Assembly: GCA_028875055.1 (NCBI GenBank)
Contig: JAPPGG010000043.1
Coordinates: 1 to 64,000, forward strand
Reading direction: 5' to 3'
From: Chloroflexota bacterium
Lineage (GTDB): Bacteria > Chloroflexota > Dehalococcoidia > Lucifugimonadales > UBA3495
DNA: 64,000 bases
Of this stretch, positions 25,905 through 34,769 are shown one piece after another; position 1 is the stretch's first letter; each line of letters opens with the position of its first letter. The translations under genes and the position numbers were made by a program. A model generated the notes under the pieces. The model was not told where the DNA came from and did not search any database. It saw only the letters and a program-made list of their open reading frames with translations.

Positions 25905-28315
25905 TAGGAACCCACCGTGGATTCCTGCTCCGTTTCCTCTGGCACTTCGTCTTCCGGCATTTCGCTTTCTGGCACTTCGCCCTCTGCCCCATTCTCGTCA
26001 ATGCTGATAATCGGCTTTACCAACGGGAGTTGAACCACCATCTGGGTGTATTCGTCCGGCTCCGAGGTAACGGTGATGGAGCCGCCGTGCTCGCGCACAA
26101 TGTCGCTGGAAATGGCCAGGCCCAGCCCCGTCCCCTGGTCGGTGGGCTTGGTGGTAAAGAAGGGGTTGAAGATCTTGTCAATGACGTCCTGGGGCATGCC
26201 GCTGCCGTTGTCCCTGATGGATATTTCCATATCGTTTTCGTTACGGCGGGTTGACAGGAGCAGGGTGGGGAAATAACTCTCGCCCTTTTCGGTGAGGATC
26301 TTCCGTTTCTCGTTGGTGGCGTAGCAAGAGTTGCTCACCATGTTCAGGAACACCCGGCCCAGGTCCTGGGGTATCACTTCCAGCTCTCCCATTTCGGGGT
26401 CAAGGTCATACTGCAGGTCCAGCTGGAACTCGGAATCGGTTGCCCTGGCGCTGTGGAAGGCCAGCCTGGAGTGTTCGTCAACCAAGCGATTGATGTCCAC
26501 CATCTGGAATTCGCCGGAGCCCCGGCTCATCATCAGCATGTCGTGGACGATGCGATTGGCCCGGTCGCCGTGGTTCTGGATGCGGTCCATATTGTCATGC
26601 AGGTCGTCGGAGATCTCCTGGATCAACCCCTTCTGCTCTTCGCTGAGGTTTTCTCCGGCCTCTTCCAGGACTTCCTGCAGCTCCGACAGGAGTTCCACCG
26701 AAGATTCAGAGAAGTTCTTGACGAAGTTGAGGGGGTTCCTGATTTCGTGAGCCACTCCGGCGGTCAGTTCGCCCAGGCTGGCCAGCTTTTGCTGAGTAAC
26801 TATCTGGTCCTGGGCCCGGCGCAGCTCTTCGAAAGCCGCCTGAAGTTCATCGTTTTTTTCCTGAAGGTCGCCGGCCAAAAGCTCTACCAGGTTAAGCCGC
26901 TGCACTTCCAGGGCGTGAAGGCGGAACACTTCCACCGCCGCGGCCATATCCGCCACCTCGTCGTGTCCACCCACGTCAACCTGGGCCTCAAGGTCGCCGG
27001 CGGCCATTCTTCTCATCCACGCGGATACCATGCCGATGCGCCGCAGCAGCACCCGCCCAACCAGCAGCCACGCCACCAGGGCGGCAACTACAACGCTGGT
27101 CAAGCTGATCACCAGGAGGAAGGTACGACCGGTCAATATGGCCTGGAGAGAGGCTTCCGTGGCTTCACTGGCCGTGGCCCGGGCGATGGTTACCAGTTCA
27201 TCAACCTCACCGACCAGGTCCAGCGCAGACTCCTGGTTACTTTCAAGAAGCTCGGCCTGCCGCTGAGCCAGGCGCAATTCTTCGGCCAGGAGGTTGAAGC
27301 CCGTCCCTTCGGATACCCCCAGCTTTTCCAGATTCTCAAATATGGGCACCAGGTCGTCATGAGTTTCCGTGCCCTCAAGGGAAGCGAGGTTGAATCCGAT
27401 GCGGTTCATGGCCGCTTCAAACCGTTCCCTGAGGGGCTCGAGGGACGCCGCCTCCGTTACGGCGAAGGCGCTGGCCATCAGTTCGGTAGCGATATTGCCG
27501 TCAACCTGCAATTCGGAAAGAAGGCGATACTTGTCAATCTCCCGGGGTGAGGCATGAACCACTTCGGGGTGGGGGGACAGGTCAATGTCATAATAGCCGG
27601 TTACAACGTAGAACAGCTGGTCGTCCAGGGCTTCCGTCATGTTGATCTCAAGGCTTCTCCGGACTTCCGACAACTCTTCCCGGAGATTGGCCCGCTTTTC
27701 GGCCTGGACAATCAGCTCGGTACGTTGATTCCTGAGAGTCTTGATGTTGGAGGTCAGCAGATTCGCGCCTTCCCGAATTTCCTGGAAGCTGAACTCTTCC
27801 AGGTGCGGGTCCAGCGCCGGGGCGGTCCGCTCCAGTTCGGCCAGTTCCACCTCCAGGGCATTGCTGGCCCCGGCTATAACGTAGGCATAAGTCTGGTCCA
27901 GTTCCACCACGGTCTGGGCGGTGACGATCCTGGGCGCGGCGGTAACCAGGCTGTTGCTGTACTGGGCGACCTCGAAGGCGGCCACCATCTCCGGAATGCT
28001 CTCATCATTCACGTGGCGCTGGGCATTGGCCACGCGGTCGAAGGAGAACCAGCCCACAATGGTGGCCAAAAGGGTGAGGGCCACAATGACGGCGAAGGCC
28101 ACGTACAGCTGGGTGGAAATCTTTCGACGGCTCTGCAGCAGACGGGGGCCCAGACCGGCTACGAAGTCCCTGGCCGAGTTGAGGCTGTCAGCGCTCAGGG
28201 GATTGCTGCCGCGGCGTTCCGGAGCGCCGGCGACACCCGCATCTGCCGGCTCGGGCTGGCTAGGGGCCCCGGTTTCCGGGGTTGGCGTCGATTCATCGGT
28301 CATGTCATCGGTCAT
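25904..28315 (-). CDS. Membrane sensor histidine kinase with HAMP domain
   Basis: The 803 residues comprise an unusual 68-residue disordered N-terminus rich in Pro/Glu/Ala, TM1 at about 70-91, a helical extracytoplasmic region to about 398, TM2 at 399-421, HAMP at about 422-475 (MRRMAAGDLEAQVDV, HDEVADMAAAVEVF), a coiled coil, and then the kinase core. His523 lies in the H box GVAHEIRNPLNF, the N box is NMVSNSCYA (658-666), G1 is DNGSGMP (702-708), the F box is FNPFFTTK, and G2 is GTGLGLA. The acidic tail ends at a TAG formed at the edge of a 134-bp repeat. Its ATG overlaps the stop of the binding-protein gene by four bases, so the kinase probably senses that protein's ligand. Confidence 0.92.
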   Translation of the reverse strand: MTDDMTDESTPTPETGAPSQPEPADAGVAGAPERRGSNPLSADSLNSARDFVAGLGPRLLQSRRKISTQLYVAFAVIVALTLLATIVGWFSFDRVANAQRHVNDESIPEMVAAFEVAQYSNSLVTAAPRIVTAQTVVELDQTYAYVIAGASNALEVELAELERTAPALDPHLEEFSFQEIREGANLLTSNIKTLRNQRTELIVQAEKRANLREELSEVRRSLEINMTEALDDQLFYVVTGYYDIDLSPHPEVVHASPREIDKYRLLSELQVDGNIATELMASAFAVTEAASLEPLRERFEAAMNRIGFNLASLEGTETHDDLVPIFENLEKLGVSEGTGFNLLAEELRLAQRQAELLESNQESALDLVGEVDELVTIARATASEATEASLQAILTGRTFLLVISLTSVVVAALVAWLLVGRVLLRRIGMVSAWMRRMAAGDLEAQVDVGGHDEVADMAAAVEVFRLHALEVQRLNLVELLAGDLQEKNDELQAAFEELRRAQDQIVTQQKLASLGELTAGVAHEIRNPLNFVKNFSESSVELLSELQEVLEEAGENLSEEQKGLIQEISDDLHDNMDRIQNHGDRANRIVHDMLMMSRGSGEFQMVDINRLVDEHSRLAFHSARATDSEFQLDLQYDLDPEMGELEVIPQDLGRVFLNMVSNSCYATNEKRKILTEKGESYFPTLLLSTRRNENDMEISIRDNGSGMPQDVIDKIFNPFFTTKPTDQGTGLGLAISSDIVREHGGSITVTSEPDEYTQMVVQLPLVKPIISIDENGAEGEVPESEMPEDEVPEETEQESTVGS

Positions 28316-29571
28316 GGGAAGACTTCTCGCATATTTTCAATTGCCCGGTAACTGCCGTCGGGCCCGATAACTGTGAGAAAGACCTGGTCAGAGCCCTGGT
28401 TATCCGCAAATCCATATTTCAGTCCGAACCCGTCCAGTTCAATGGAGTCAAAGGCGGAGATGGAATCGAGGAAACACTCGCGGGAAACCTCGCGACCGCA
28501 GGCCCGCAGGCCCTCAATGGCCAGGCGGCCCGCCAGGTAACCCTCAAGGGAAACCCAGCCGGGGCTGGCCTCGGGATCGTAGGCCTCCAGGGAGTTGAGG
28601 TAAGAGTCCACTATGGGGAGGGAATCGTCTGTGGGGAAGGGGACCACCTGGGTAACGAAGACATTCTCGCCGTCCCGGTCCAAAAACTTGGCCAGGGCAT
28701 TGCTGCCCACGAAGGAAATGGTAATGAACACCACATCCTCCATTCCGGCGCGCTTGGCCCAGGAGACAAAGGTGGCAACGGGCTGGTAGGCGCCAACCAT
28801 TATCACGGCCTCGGGATCGTCGTCCCGAATTTTCAGAATTGCCGACTTTACCGCCAGGGTATTGCGAGGATAAAAGCCCACGGACACGGGCTCCATGTCC
28901 CGGCGGTCCAGGGCCCGAGTGGCTCCGGTAAGCCCGGCCAACCCAAAGGAGTCATCCTGGTACAGAACGGCAATGCGCTCGATGCCCAGGTCCTCGGTAA
29001 GGCGAGCCACCATCTCCTCGGTTTCCTGGAAATAGGAGGCGCGGAGGTTTACAACATTGGGGTACGTAGTTTCGCGCAGGAAGGCGGCGCCGGTGAAGGG
29101 CGCCACATAGGGCACGTCGGCATCCAGGGCAATCGGGACGGCGGAGCGGGAGGTGGGCGTGCCCACGGCCCCGATCAAAGCGAAGATCTGGTTTTCCTCA
29201 ATCAGCTGGAAGGTGTTGGCGATGGCCGCTTCGGGTTCGTAGGCATCGTCCAGGGCAACCAGGTCCAGTTCCCGACCGTTGACTCCCCCGGCCTTGTTGG
29301 CCTCCTGGAAGGCGGCCAGAATGCCCAGCTGCATGTTGGTGCCCAGTTCCCAGGCAGGACCGCTGAAGGCGGCGGACTGGCCAAAGGTTACCTTGTCGTC
29401 GGTGACGCCGGGGTTTCGGTCCGGAGCGGGAGCGGAGTCCGGTTCCTGGTCAACGGAGTTTTCCTGGGGGGAAGGCTCGTCGGAATTGTTGCCGCACGCC
29501 GTTGCGGCCGGTCCCAGAAGGAGGACAAGGGCCAGCAATGCAAGCAGGAATGGCGCCGAGAAAGCTTTCAT
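28312..29571 (-). CDS. Periplasmic-binding-type lipoprotein (branched-chain amino acid ABC family)
   Basis: The protein is 419 residues with a lipoprotein signal ending LLGPAATAC, where Cys26 is the likely lipid anchor, followed by an acidic Pro-rich linker. The mature part is a Peripla_BP_6/LivJ-type domain: VTFGQSAAFSGPAWELG, GGVNGRELDLVALDDAYEPE, FALIGAVGTPTSRSAVPIA, and IERIAVLYQDDSFG. No permease or ATPase genes accompany it. Instead it is translationally coupled (ATGA) to the histidine kinase downstream, which suggests a ligand-sensing role rather than uptake. The ligand is unknown. Confidence 0.9.
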   Translation of the reverse strand: MKAFSAPFLLALLALVLLLGPAATACGNNSDEPSPQENSVDQEPDSAPAPDRNPGVTDDKVTFGQSAAFSGPAWELGTNMQLGILAAFQEANKAGGVNGRELDLVALDDAYEPEAAIANTFQLIEENQIFALIGAVGTPTSRSAVPIALDADVPYVAPFTGAAFLRETTYPNVVNLRASYFQETEEMVARLTEDLGIERIAVLYQDDSFGLAGLTGATRALDRRDMEPVSVGFYPRNTLAVKSAILKIRDDDPEAVIMVGAYQPVATFVSWAKRAGMEDVVFITISFVGSNALAKFLDRDGENVFVTQVVPFPTDDSLPIVDSYLNSLEAYDPEASPGWVSLEGYLAGRLAIEGLRACGREVSRECFLDSISAFDSIELDGFGLKYGFADNQGSDQVFLTVIGPDGSYRAIENMREVFP

Positions 29572-29596
29572 AGACCGCTGGACAAGCCCGGAGAAG

Positions 29597-30016
29597 TTAA
29601 TCGGACTTGCGAATCACCATCGTGGAATGGTTTCTTGAATCTTCCCGCCGGTACTGGAAATCTTCGGTCATTTCCATGACGAAGTGGATTCCCAGCCCGC
29701 CGATTGGTCGTTCACTGATGGCGCCGTCAGTAACGGCGGGGCGGCCATCCTCCAGGGGATTGAAGGGACGACCATCGTCCATGAATTCAATGGTAATGGT
29801 ATCCGGGCCGGTGGAAACGGAAATGTCGAAGGTATGCAGGCCTTCGTCGTAACCGTAATTCATGATGTTGAGCCCGAACTCCTCGAGGACCAGGTTGGTC
29901 TTGAAGACCAGGGCAGGAGACCAGTCCTCTGCCTCTGCCAGCTGCTCCACGGACTGAAAAATGCGCTGCAACTCCTCCGGCCGGGTTTCCACTTTGAGGT
30001 CTATCTTGCTGGCCAT
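29597..30016 (-). CDS. Anti-sigma-factor serine kinase, RsbW/SpoIIAB-like
   Basis: The 139-residue protein with a GHKL ATPase fold has N box LVLEEFGLNIMNYGY (residues 43-57), G1 MDDGRPFNP (79-87) and G2 GGLGIHFV (106-113). Such kinases bind a sigma factor and phosphorylate a STAS antagonist. The ATG at 30016 overlaps the TAA of the upstream phosphatase gene by one base (TAATG) and is preceded by a G-rich site, so I prefer it to the ATA-containing upstream extension. The partners are present in the same operon, but no sigma factor gene is visible in the window. Confidence 0.9.
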   Translation of the reverse strand: MASKIDLKVETRPEELQRIFQSVEQLAEAEDWSPALVFKTNLVLEEFGLNIMNYGYDEGLHTFDISVSTGPDTITIEFMDDGRPFNPLEDGRPAVTDGAISERPIGGLGIHFVMEMTEDFQYRREDSRNHSTMVIRKSD

Positions 30017-31179
30017 TATGTAGCCCCCCCTCGGCAAAGGGTAAGGCAGGTTATATCGTCCGACTGAGGCGTATTGCCGGCAAAAGCGCGAACGGCGGCA
30101 AACATGGCTTCATTGATATCCATAGGGTCCTGCGACGGAGTGTTGGCTAACACCTCGGCCATGCGCTCCAACCCAAACTCCTCCCCTTCACTGTTCATAG
30201 CCTCGGACACGCCATCGGAATAAAAGAATGCGGCGTCGCCTGGCAGCATTTCAAAGCTGTCCTGAGAGTACTCCAGGTCTTCCAATACGCCGATGGCAAT
30301 GCCGCCGGTAAACGGAAGGGCTATCACGGTCCCATCCGCCCGCCTGACGTAGGGCGTGGTGTGGCCGCCATTTGCGTAGGTAAGCTTTCCATTCTTGGTG
30401 TCGTAGATTGCGTAGAGAAGAGTTACGAACATCATTGCCTCGTTGCCTTCGCAGAGGATGTCGTTAACTTCCTTCAGAACGTCGCCCGGTTCGTAGGTGC
30501 CTATGGCGGACCCCTTGAGCAGGGTCCTGCTGGACATCATGAACAGGGCCGCCGGAACACCCTTGTCGGACACGTCGGCGATGGCTACGCCAATGCGCTC
30601 GTTGTCCAGGCTGATAATGTCGTAGAAGTCGCCGCCCACTTCCCTGGCCGGCTCCATGCTGGCGAATACGGCATAGTCGCTGCCGCGGGGAAACTCGGTG
30701 GGCAGGATGGACTGCTGGATTTTGGCGGCAACGTTTAGTTCGTTCTCCAGGCTTACCAGCCGGTCCCGGGAAGAGAGGGCTTCCCGCCATTCCACCAGGT
30801 GGGCCAGGGTGCGGTCTATGGTCAACTGGAGGTCATCAAAGTCGAGAGGCTTGGTGACGAAGTCAAAGGCTCCGCGATTCATCGCGGTGCGAATGTTCTT
30901 CATATCCCCGTAAGCCGAAATGATGATGGACCTTACATTGGGGTCCACCTTGGGTATCTGCTCAAGGAGGGTAAGTCCGTCCATCTGCGGCATATTGATG
31001 TCCGAAATTACCATGTCGATATCATCTTCCTGCCGCAGAACGTCCAGGGCTTCTACGCCGTTATGGGCGAAAACAAAGCTGTATTGCCCGGCCCGGATGC
31101 GGCGGCGCATCCGCTGGAGCACCAGTGGCTCCAGGTCCGGTTCGTCATCCACCACTAGAATCTTGAATGCCTCTGGCAT
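30016..31179 (-). CDS. Response regulator fused to a PP2C-type SpoIIE/RsbU phosphatase
   Basis: The receiver domain spans residues 1-125 with KILVVDDEPD, phospho-acceptor Asp60 in DMVISDINMPQMDG, and conserved Lys110 in DFVTKPL. A coiled-coil linker with ENELNVAAKIQQSILP leads to a SpoIIE-type phosphatase with metal motifs VGGDFYD (181-187) and ADVSDKG (201-207), TYANGGH, and SDDITCL near the end. In partner switching this enzyme dephosphorylates the STAS antagonist, and the receiver implies control by a histidine kinase, probably the one encoded in this operon. The stop overlaps the start of the anti-sigma kinase gene. Confidence 0.93.
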   Translation of the reverse strand: MPEAFKILVVDDEPDLEPLVLQRMRRRIRAGQYSFVFAHNGVEALDVLRQEDDIDMVISDINMPQMDGLTLLEQIPKVDPNVRSIIISAYGDMKNIRTAMNRGAFDFVTKPLDFDDLQLTIDRTLAHLVEWREALSSRDRLVSLENELNVAAKIQQSILPTEFPRGSDYAVFASMEPAREVGGDFYDIISLDNERIGVAIADVSDKGVPAALFMMSSRTLLKGSAIGTYEPGDVLKEVNDILCEGNEAMMFVTLLYAIYDTKNGKLTYANGGHTTPYVRRADGTVIALPFTGGIAIGVLEDLEYSQDSFEMLPGDAAFFYSDGVSEAMNSEGEEFGLERMAEVLANTPSQDPMDINEAMFAAVRAFAGNTPQSDDITCLTLCRGGAT

Positions 31180-31291
31180 CTTTCCCCTTCACTCCACAGT
31201 CTTGGTACTCTATATCGTTTATTCTTGTGGCGTTAACTGCATCAAATGGGGCCGGCGGCCAACAGGTCGCCGGAGGAACGCCGAGGATCCC

Positions 31292-31627
31292 TTACCCAAT
31301 GGCGCCGATAGCAGCGTCCTGGGAGTCGTGGATGGGGATAATCTTGTCGAAGCCGCTGATAACGAAGACCTCTTTAACCGGCTCGGACAGGGAGCAGGCG
31401 GCCATTTTGGCGCCCTGACGCTGGAGGTCCTTGGCAATGAGCAGCACCACGCGCAGACCCGCGCTGCTGATGTAGGTCAGGTCTTCCAGGTCGAGAATTA
31501 CGGCCCGGTCGTTTTCATCAATTTAGCCTTTCATTGCGTCCTGGAATTCGCTGGCATTGGTGCCATCCACACGTCCATCGGCTTTCAATACCAGATTGGT
31601 GCCCTCGCGACGAGACTCTACGTTCAT
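31292..31627 (-). pseudogene. STAS-domain anti-anti-sigma factor gene interrupted by an in-frame TAA
   Basis: Translation from ATG 31627 (AGGAGG eight bases upstream) gives MNVESRREGTNLVLKADGR, then VDGTNASEFQDAMKG, then a TAA at 31525-31523. The same frame continues without frameshift for 76 more codons: DRAVILDLEDLTYISSAGL, RVVLLIAKDLQRQGAK, SLSEPVKEVFVISGFDKI. It closes with TAA at 31294-31292. That is a complete RsbV/SpoIIAA-like STAS domain, including the phosphorylatable serine in ISSAGL (codon 54 or 55). A single base change (for example from GAA or CAA) explains the stop. Possible explanations are a young pseudogene, readthrough, or an assembly or sequencing error. Confidence 0.85.
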
Positions 31628-31731
31628 TTATCCAGCCTCCTAACGTTTCGTTTGCAAGCTTAGCCTTGTGTTCTTTTCAGGCGCTTCCCGGCGCAAGGAC
31701 TGCGGGGAAAGCCTCGGAATTCTACCTATCA

Positions 31732-31760
31732 ATAATAACCCATAGTCAGCTTTCCAACAA
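31732..31760 (-). promoter_or_regulatory. Sigma-70-type promoter of the partner-switching operon
   Basis: On the minus strand TTGTTG (31760-31755) and TATTAT (31737-31732) are separated by 17 bases. The STAS start codon is about 105 bases downstream. Spacing is ideal and the -10 box matches five of six consensus positions. Confidence 0.45.
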
Positions 31761-31868
31761 ACCCCGCAATGGCGGCCCCGAACCGGCGGCCACAGAGACG
31801 CACTGCATGGGAGAGGCCTCCGGACGCAAAAGGGCACATCGGGAAGCGGCCGGTACATTTGCCCCTCT

Positions 31869-31906
31869 GGAGTTCAGCCCATATGGTGGAGTTCAGCCCA
31901 TATGGT
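31869..31906. repeat. Two direct 19-bp repeats
   Basis: The sequence ggagttcagcccatatggt occurs twice in immediate succession (31869-31887 and 31888-31906). It lies in a gene-free gap of about 410 bases between the VOC gene and the signalling operon. Nothing else was recognised in that gap apart from the operon promoter. Confidence 0.8.
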
Positions 31907-32041
31907 CCTGGAATAAGGGCAATTGCTGGGCGACCGGCTGAGGAAACGAACCGGGGAAGGGCCGGAGAAGAAAATCTCCGGCCACAGGAAGGTATTGGTT
32001 CTGGGGAAGAACTCGCCCTGTCGCTGCCAGGCGTCGGCGGA

Positions 32042-32443
32042 CTAGGTACCGATCCAGCCGGAACCGGAAACGTCTATGACCTGTTCATCCGGCCCGCGGA
32101 ATTTCTCCTCGTAGTAGCCGCGACCGTCGCCGGCATGACCGCCTACGTTAATGCGCATATTCATGGCGCGGGCGCCCTCGGCTTCCAGCTTTTCCTTGAT
32201 TTCGTCCATATCCTCGACCATGAAGCCGAGGTGGTCAATTCCGGCATAACCGGCGACGTCGCGGACGCTTTCCTCGTTACCCTCGTCAATGGACCTCAGG
32301 ATGGCCAGGTTGATGTAGCCATCAGAAAGGTAGAGGCCGGAGCCGGCCTTTCCCACCTCTTCCAGGCCAAAGACGTTGATGTAGAACTGGGCGGTTTTTT
32401 CCGGGTCAGGAGTTCGAATGGCGATATGTTTGATCCTGGGCAT
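32042..32443 (-). CDS. VOC-family (glyoxalase/dioxygenase-fold) protein
   Basis: The 133 residues contain a single vicinal-oxygen-chelate unit pair: IKHIAIRTPDPEKTAQFYINVFGLEEV, then IDHLGFMVEDMDEIKEKLEAEGA, and the C-terminal strand with FRGPDEQVIDVSG. The metal-ligand positions expected are His6 (KHIAI), a mid-domain residue and the acid region near EQVIDV. Members include glyoxalase I, dioxygenases and resistance proteins, and the exact reaction cannot be chosen. It starts at ATG 32443 after GGAGGAG. It is a single gene in the same direction as the DinB gene upstream. Confidence 0.85.
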   Translation of the reverse strand: MPRIKHIAIRTPDPEKTAQFYINVFGLEEVGKAGSGLYLSDGYINLAILRSIDEGNEESVRDVAGYAGIDHLGFMVEDMDEIKEKLEAEGARAMNMRINVGGHAGDGRGYYEEKFRGPDEQVIDVSGSGWIGT

Positions 32444-32532
32444 ACTCTCCTCCTATCCGATGAGCTTTGTTTCCAGCAGGGTTTCCGGTTGGCTGGGATT
32501 ATAGTAGGGGGCCAACCCTTTTTCAACTTGAC

Positions 32533-33060
32533 CTAACGGTGCCAGCCCATGCCCTGGAACAGGCCCCGCAGATAGGCGATCTGACCGCCGTGGGCCACGT
32601 TGTCCCACACCAATTGTCCCAGGGCCGTATTGAGAGTGTGGTCACGGGTCTCGGCCTCGGGGGGAAAGGTTATCTCGCGCTCCATATCCTCCCAGGTCAG
32701 GGTGTTGATATAGTCGCGGGCAGCCTGCCGCACTGCCTCCTGGTACCCGAGAAGGACTTCCATATCCGGCGCCGACCAGCTGGCCAGTTCCTCGGGCGAC
32801 CAGCCCATGCCGCGGACGTTCTCAGCCATCCCGAACCTTTCGTTCCAGCCTTGGCTGGTCCAGAAGGGCGGCAGCCCCTGTAGCCGCTGGTTGATGAAAG
32901 TGTCAATAACGCGATTCATGTGCCACAGAATCCAGGCGATGGAATTGCATTCGGGCGCCGGTTGACGGGCCAAGGTTTCGGCGTCCAACCCCGCCACGGC
33001 GGCATCCACCATGTTCCAGTTCCGGCCCAGGGCCCAGAGTACCGCGTCGCCAGCAGCCAT
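32533..33060 (-). CDS. DinB-like superfamily protein
   Basis: About 175 residues from ATG 33060, which is preceded by GAGGAGGT. The four-helix-bundle layout is recognisable: ALGRNWNMVDAAVAGL in helix 1, SIAWILWHMNRVIDTFI with the first metal-ligand histidine, and the C-terminal VWDNVAHGGQIAYLRGLF with another histidine before the GQI phrase. DinB/YfiT proteins are metal-dependent and often act in bacillithiol or mycothiol-linked transfer or detoxification. The longer in-frame extension upstream to 33243 is unlikely to be translated. Confidence 0.8.
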   Translation of the reverse strand: MAAGDAVLWALGRNWNMVDAAVAGLDAETLARQPAPECNSIAWILWHMNRVIDTFINQRLQGLPPFWTSQGWNERFGMAENVRGMGWSPEELASWSAPDMEVLLGYQEAVRQAARDYINTLTWEDMEREITFPPEAETRDHTLNTALGQLVWDNVAHGGQIAYLRGLFQGMGWHR

Positions 33061-33188
33061 GGGCGCACCTCCTCGCTTTCTATAGTCGCCTGCTTTCGCA
33101 GAGACAGTATAAGGCATTTGATATCGGCGAAAGCAGAAAAGGCCACCCTGGCCGGGCGGCGGCGGAAAGAAGCTGACGGGGCATTCCT

Positions 33189-34040
33189 TCAGCCGGTAAG
33201 CCAGGTAATCAGCAGCTCCTTCATTGGACAGGGACCCCGCCACAGGGGAAGGTATCCGTCAGGGGTTGACCGGAACAGCCCATCAAATCCGGCTTCAAAC
33301 AGGTCGCGGGCCCGCTGCCGGTCTGCGGGTTCCAGCCAGACGCTGTCCAGCAGGATTTCGACCGCGTCCTCCCTGGTGGCGGGCAAATCCATCTCCCACC
33401 AGGCGGGTTCGGGAAGGACCCGGACATCGGGCAGGATGCCCATTTCCCACAGGGCGGCCAGCAACTCAGCATGTCCCGCGCAGGGGGCCTGCTCTTCACC
33501 GTAAACCAGGCTGAACAGGTGACTGTCCCGGCTGGGTGGCGGCACGCTCCACAGGGCAATGATTACCCGGCGTCGGGCGGCGGCCTCCATCTTCCGGATG
33601 AAGGCCTCAATGTCGCGGATGAAGTAAACCACGTCGGCGGCGAATACCACGTCGCCCGTGACATCCTCCGCGCCCTGCCAGCCGTCGGGGACGAGCCTGG
33701 CGTTTTCCACGCCCGCTTCGGCAGCGGAAGCGGCAAACTCGGCGCGCATGGCGGGGGAGGGTTCCACATTTATGAGTTCCCGGCAGCGCAGGGCCATGGG
33801 GAGGCCCACACGCCCCGCGCCGCCGCCCACATCCACGAACACATCGCTGGGCTGAAGGTATTGGGAGATCGCTTCCAGGTTTGGTGTCAGCGTTCGACGC
33901 GGGTGGAAGCGAAAAAGCCCGGCCAGGGACCCGCCCCAAATGTCCCTTTCACCCGCAGGACCAAACAGGCGATTCTGCTGTTCTTCGATTCGGTCCTGAA
34001 ATGCGGCGAACCTTTCCAATGCAGTCACAGCAAACCTCAT
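33189..34040 (-). CDS. Class I SAM-dependent methyltransferase
   Basis: The 283-residue protein has motif I VFVDVGGGAGRVGLPMAL near residues 67-84, an acidic motif II at NVEPSPAMRAEF, and VVFAADVVYFIRDIEAF in place of motif IV/post-II. The N-terminal 60 residues look like an accessory helical region. The methyl acceptor is unknown. The 3' end extends past the start of the DinB gene region by convergence of spacing rather than overlap (gap of 128 bases). It starts at ATG 34040 with weak ribosome-site evidence (AGAAATGAG). Confidence 0.8.
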   Translation of the reverse strand: MRFAVTALERFAAFQDRIEEQQNRLFGPAGERDIWGGSLAGLFRFHPRRTLTPNLEAISQYLQPSDVFVDVGGGAGRVGLPMALRCRELINVEPSPAMRAEFAASAAEAGVENARLVPDGWQGAEDVTGDVVFAADVVYFIRDIEAFIRKMEAAARRRVIIALWSVPPPSRDSHLFSLVYGEEQAPCAGHAELLAALWEMGILPDVRVLPEPAWWEMDLPATREDAVEILLDSVWLEPADRQRARDLFEAGFDGLFRSTPDGYLPLWRGPCPMKELLITWLTG

Positions 34041-34262
34041 TTCTTTTCAAAAACCGGATTCAGGCCGAAATTCCCGGGTGGGCGGCAGGATTGATCAGGA
34101 TTGATATTGTAGGACCAGGTCTTCCTGCGCGCGAGTTGAGGACTGGGTTTCTCCCCTCGGGGCGCACTGCCTGTAGCTTGCAGCGGGAAGGGTATGAGAC
34201 AATAGCCAGGGGCGAATACCGGTCTCGGACTGAGGCCCCCAATTCGACAGGAGGTGGGAAGA

Positions 34263-34625
34263 ATGGACCTGGTTGACGAACAGTTGCAGAACAGCAAGAC
34301 CATTGCAGTTGTGGGCATTTCCGATAACCCGGAACGACCCAGCTACGGCGTTTCCCGCTATATGCAGGCCCAGGGCTACCGCATCATTCCGGTCAATCCG
34401 ATGATTGAAGAAGTTCTGGGAGAGAAGAGCTACCCGGACCTGAAATCGGTGCCGGAGCCCATTGACATGGTGGACATCTTCCGCCGGTCTGAACTGGTGG
34501 GTCCGGTGGTGGACGAGGCTATCGAGGTTGGCGCCAGGTACATCTGGATGCAGGACGGGGTGATTAACGAGGAGGCCGCGGCCAAAGCGGAAGCCGCCGG
34601 CATTCCCGTGATCATGAATGATTGA
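34263..34625 (+). CDS. CoA-binding domain protein (YccU-like)
   Basis: The 120 residues form one CoA_binding_2 Rossmann domain: KTIAVVGISDNPERPSYGVSRYMQ, YRIIPVNPMIEEVLGEKSYPDL, PIDMVDIFRRSELVGPVVDEA and YIWMQDGVINEEAAAKAEAAGIPVIMND. The family is related to the N-terminal domain of succinyl-CoA synthetase alpha and binds CoA. Its cellular role is uncharacterised. The ATG at 34263 has a strong AGGAGGTG site. The gene is monocistronic and followed by a good intrinsic terminator. Confidence 0.9.
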   Translation: MDLVDEQLQNSKTIAVVGISDNPERPSYGVSRYMQAQGYRIIPVNPMIEEVLGEKSYPDLKSVPEPIDMVDIFRRSELVGPVVDEAIEVGARYIWMQDGVINEEAAAKAEAAGIPVIMND

Positions 34626-34731
34626 ACCCTCCGGCAACATCGCCGCCGGTACGGCGGCAGCTAGGCCCCCCGGGGATTTCAGAACAGGTTGAAGCAGGCC
34701 CGATTTCCCAGTCAGCAACACGTTCATTGCA

Positions 34732-34769
34732 GCCGCCGGACATTCAATAAGTCCGGCGGCCTTTTGTTT
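34732..34769 (+). terminator. Rho-independent terminator after the CoA-binding gene
   Basis: The stem gccgccggac pairs with gtccggcggc around an attcaataa loop, followed immediately by cttttgttt. It closes the transcript of the 34263 gene. Confidence 0.85.

Noticed and set aside
33060-33243. N-terminal extension of the DinB-like protein
   Set aside because: The in-frame extension is low in family similarity, and a strong GAGGAGGT site sits directly before ATG 33060.
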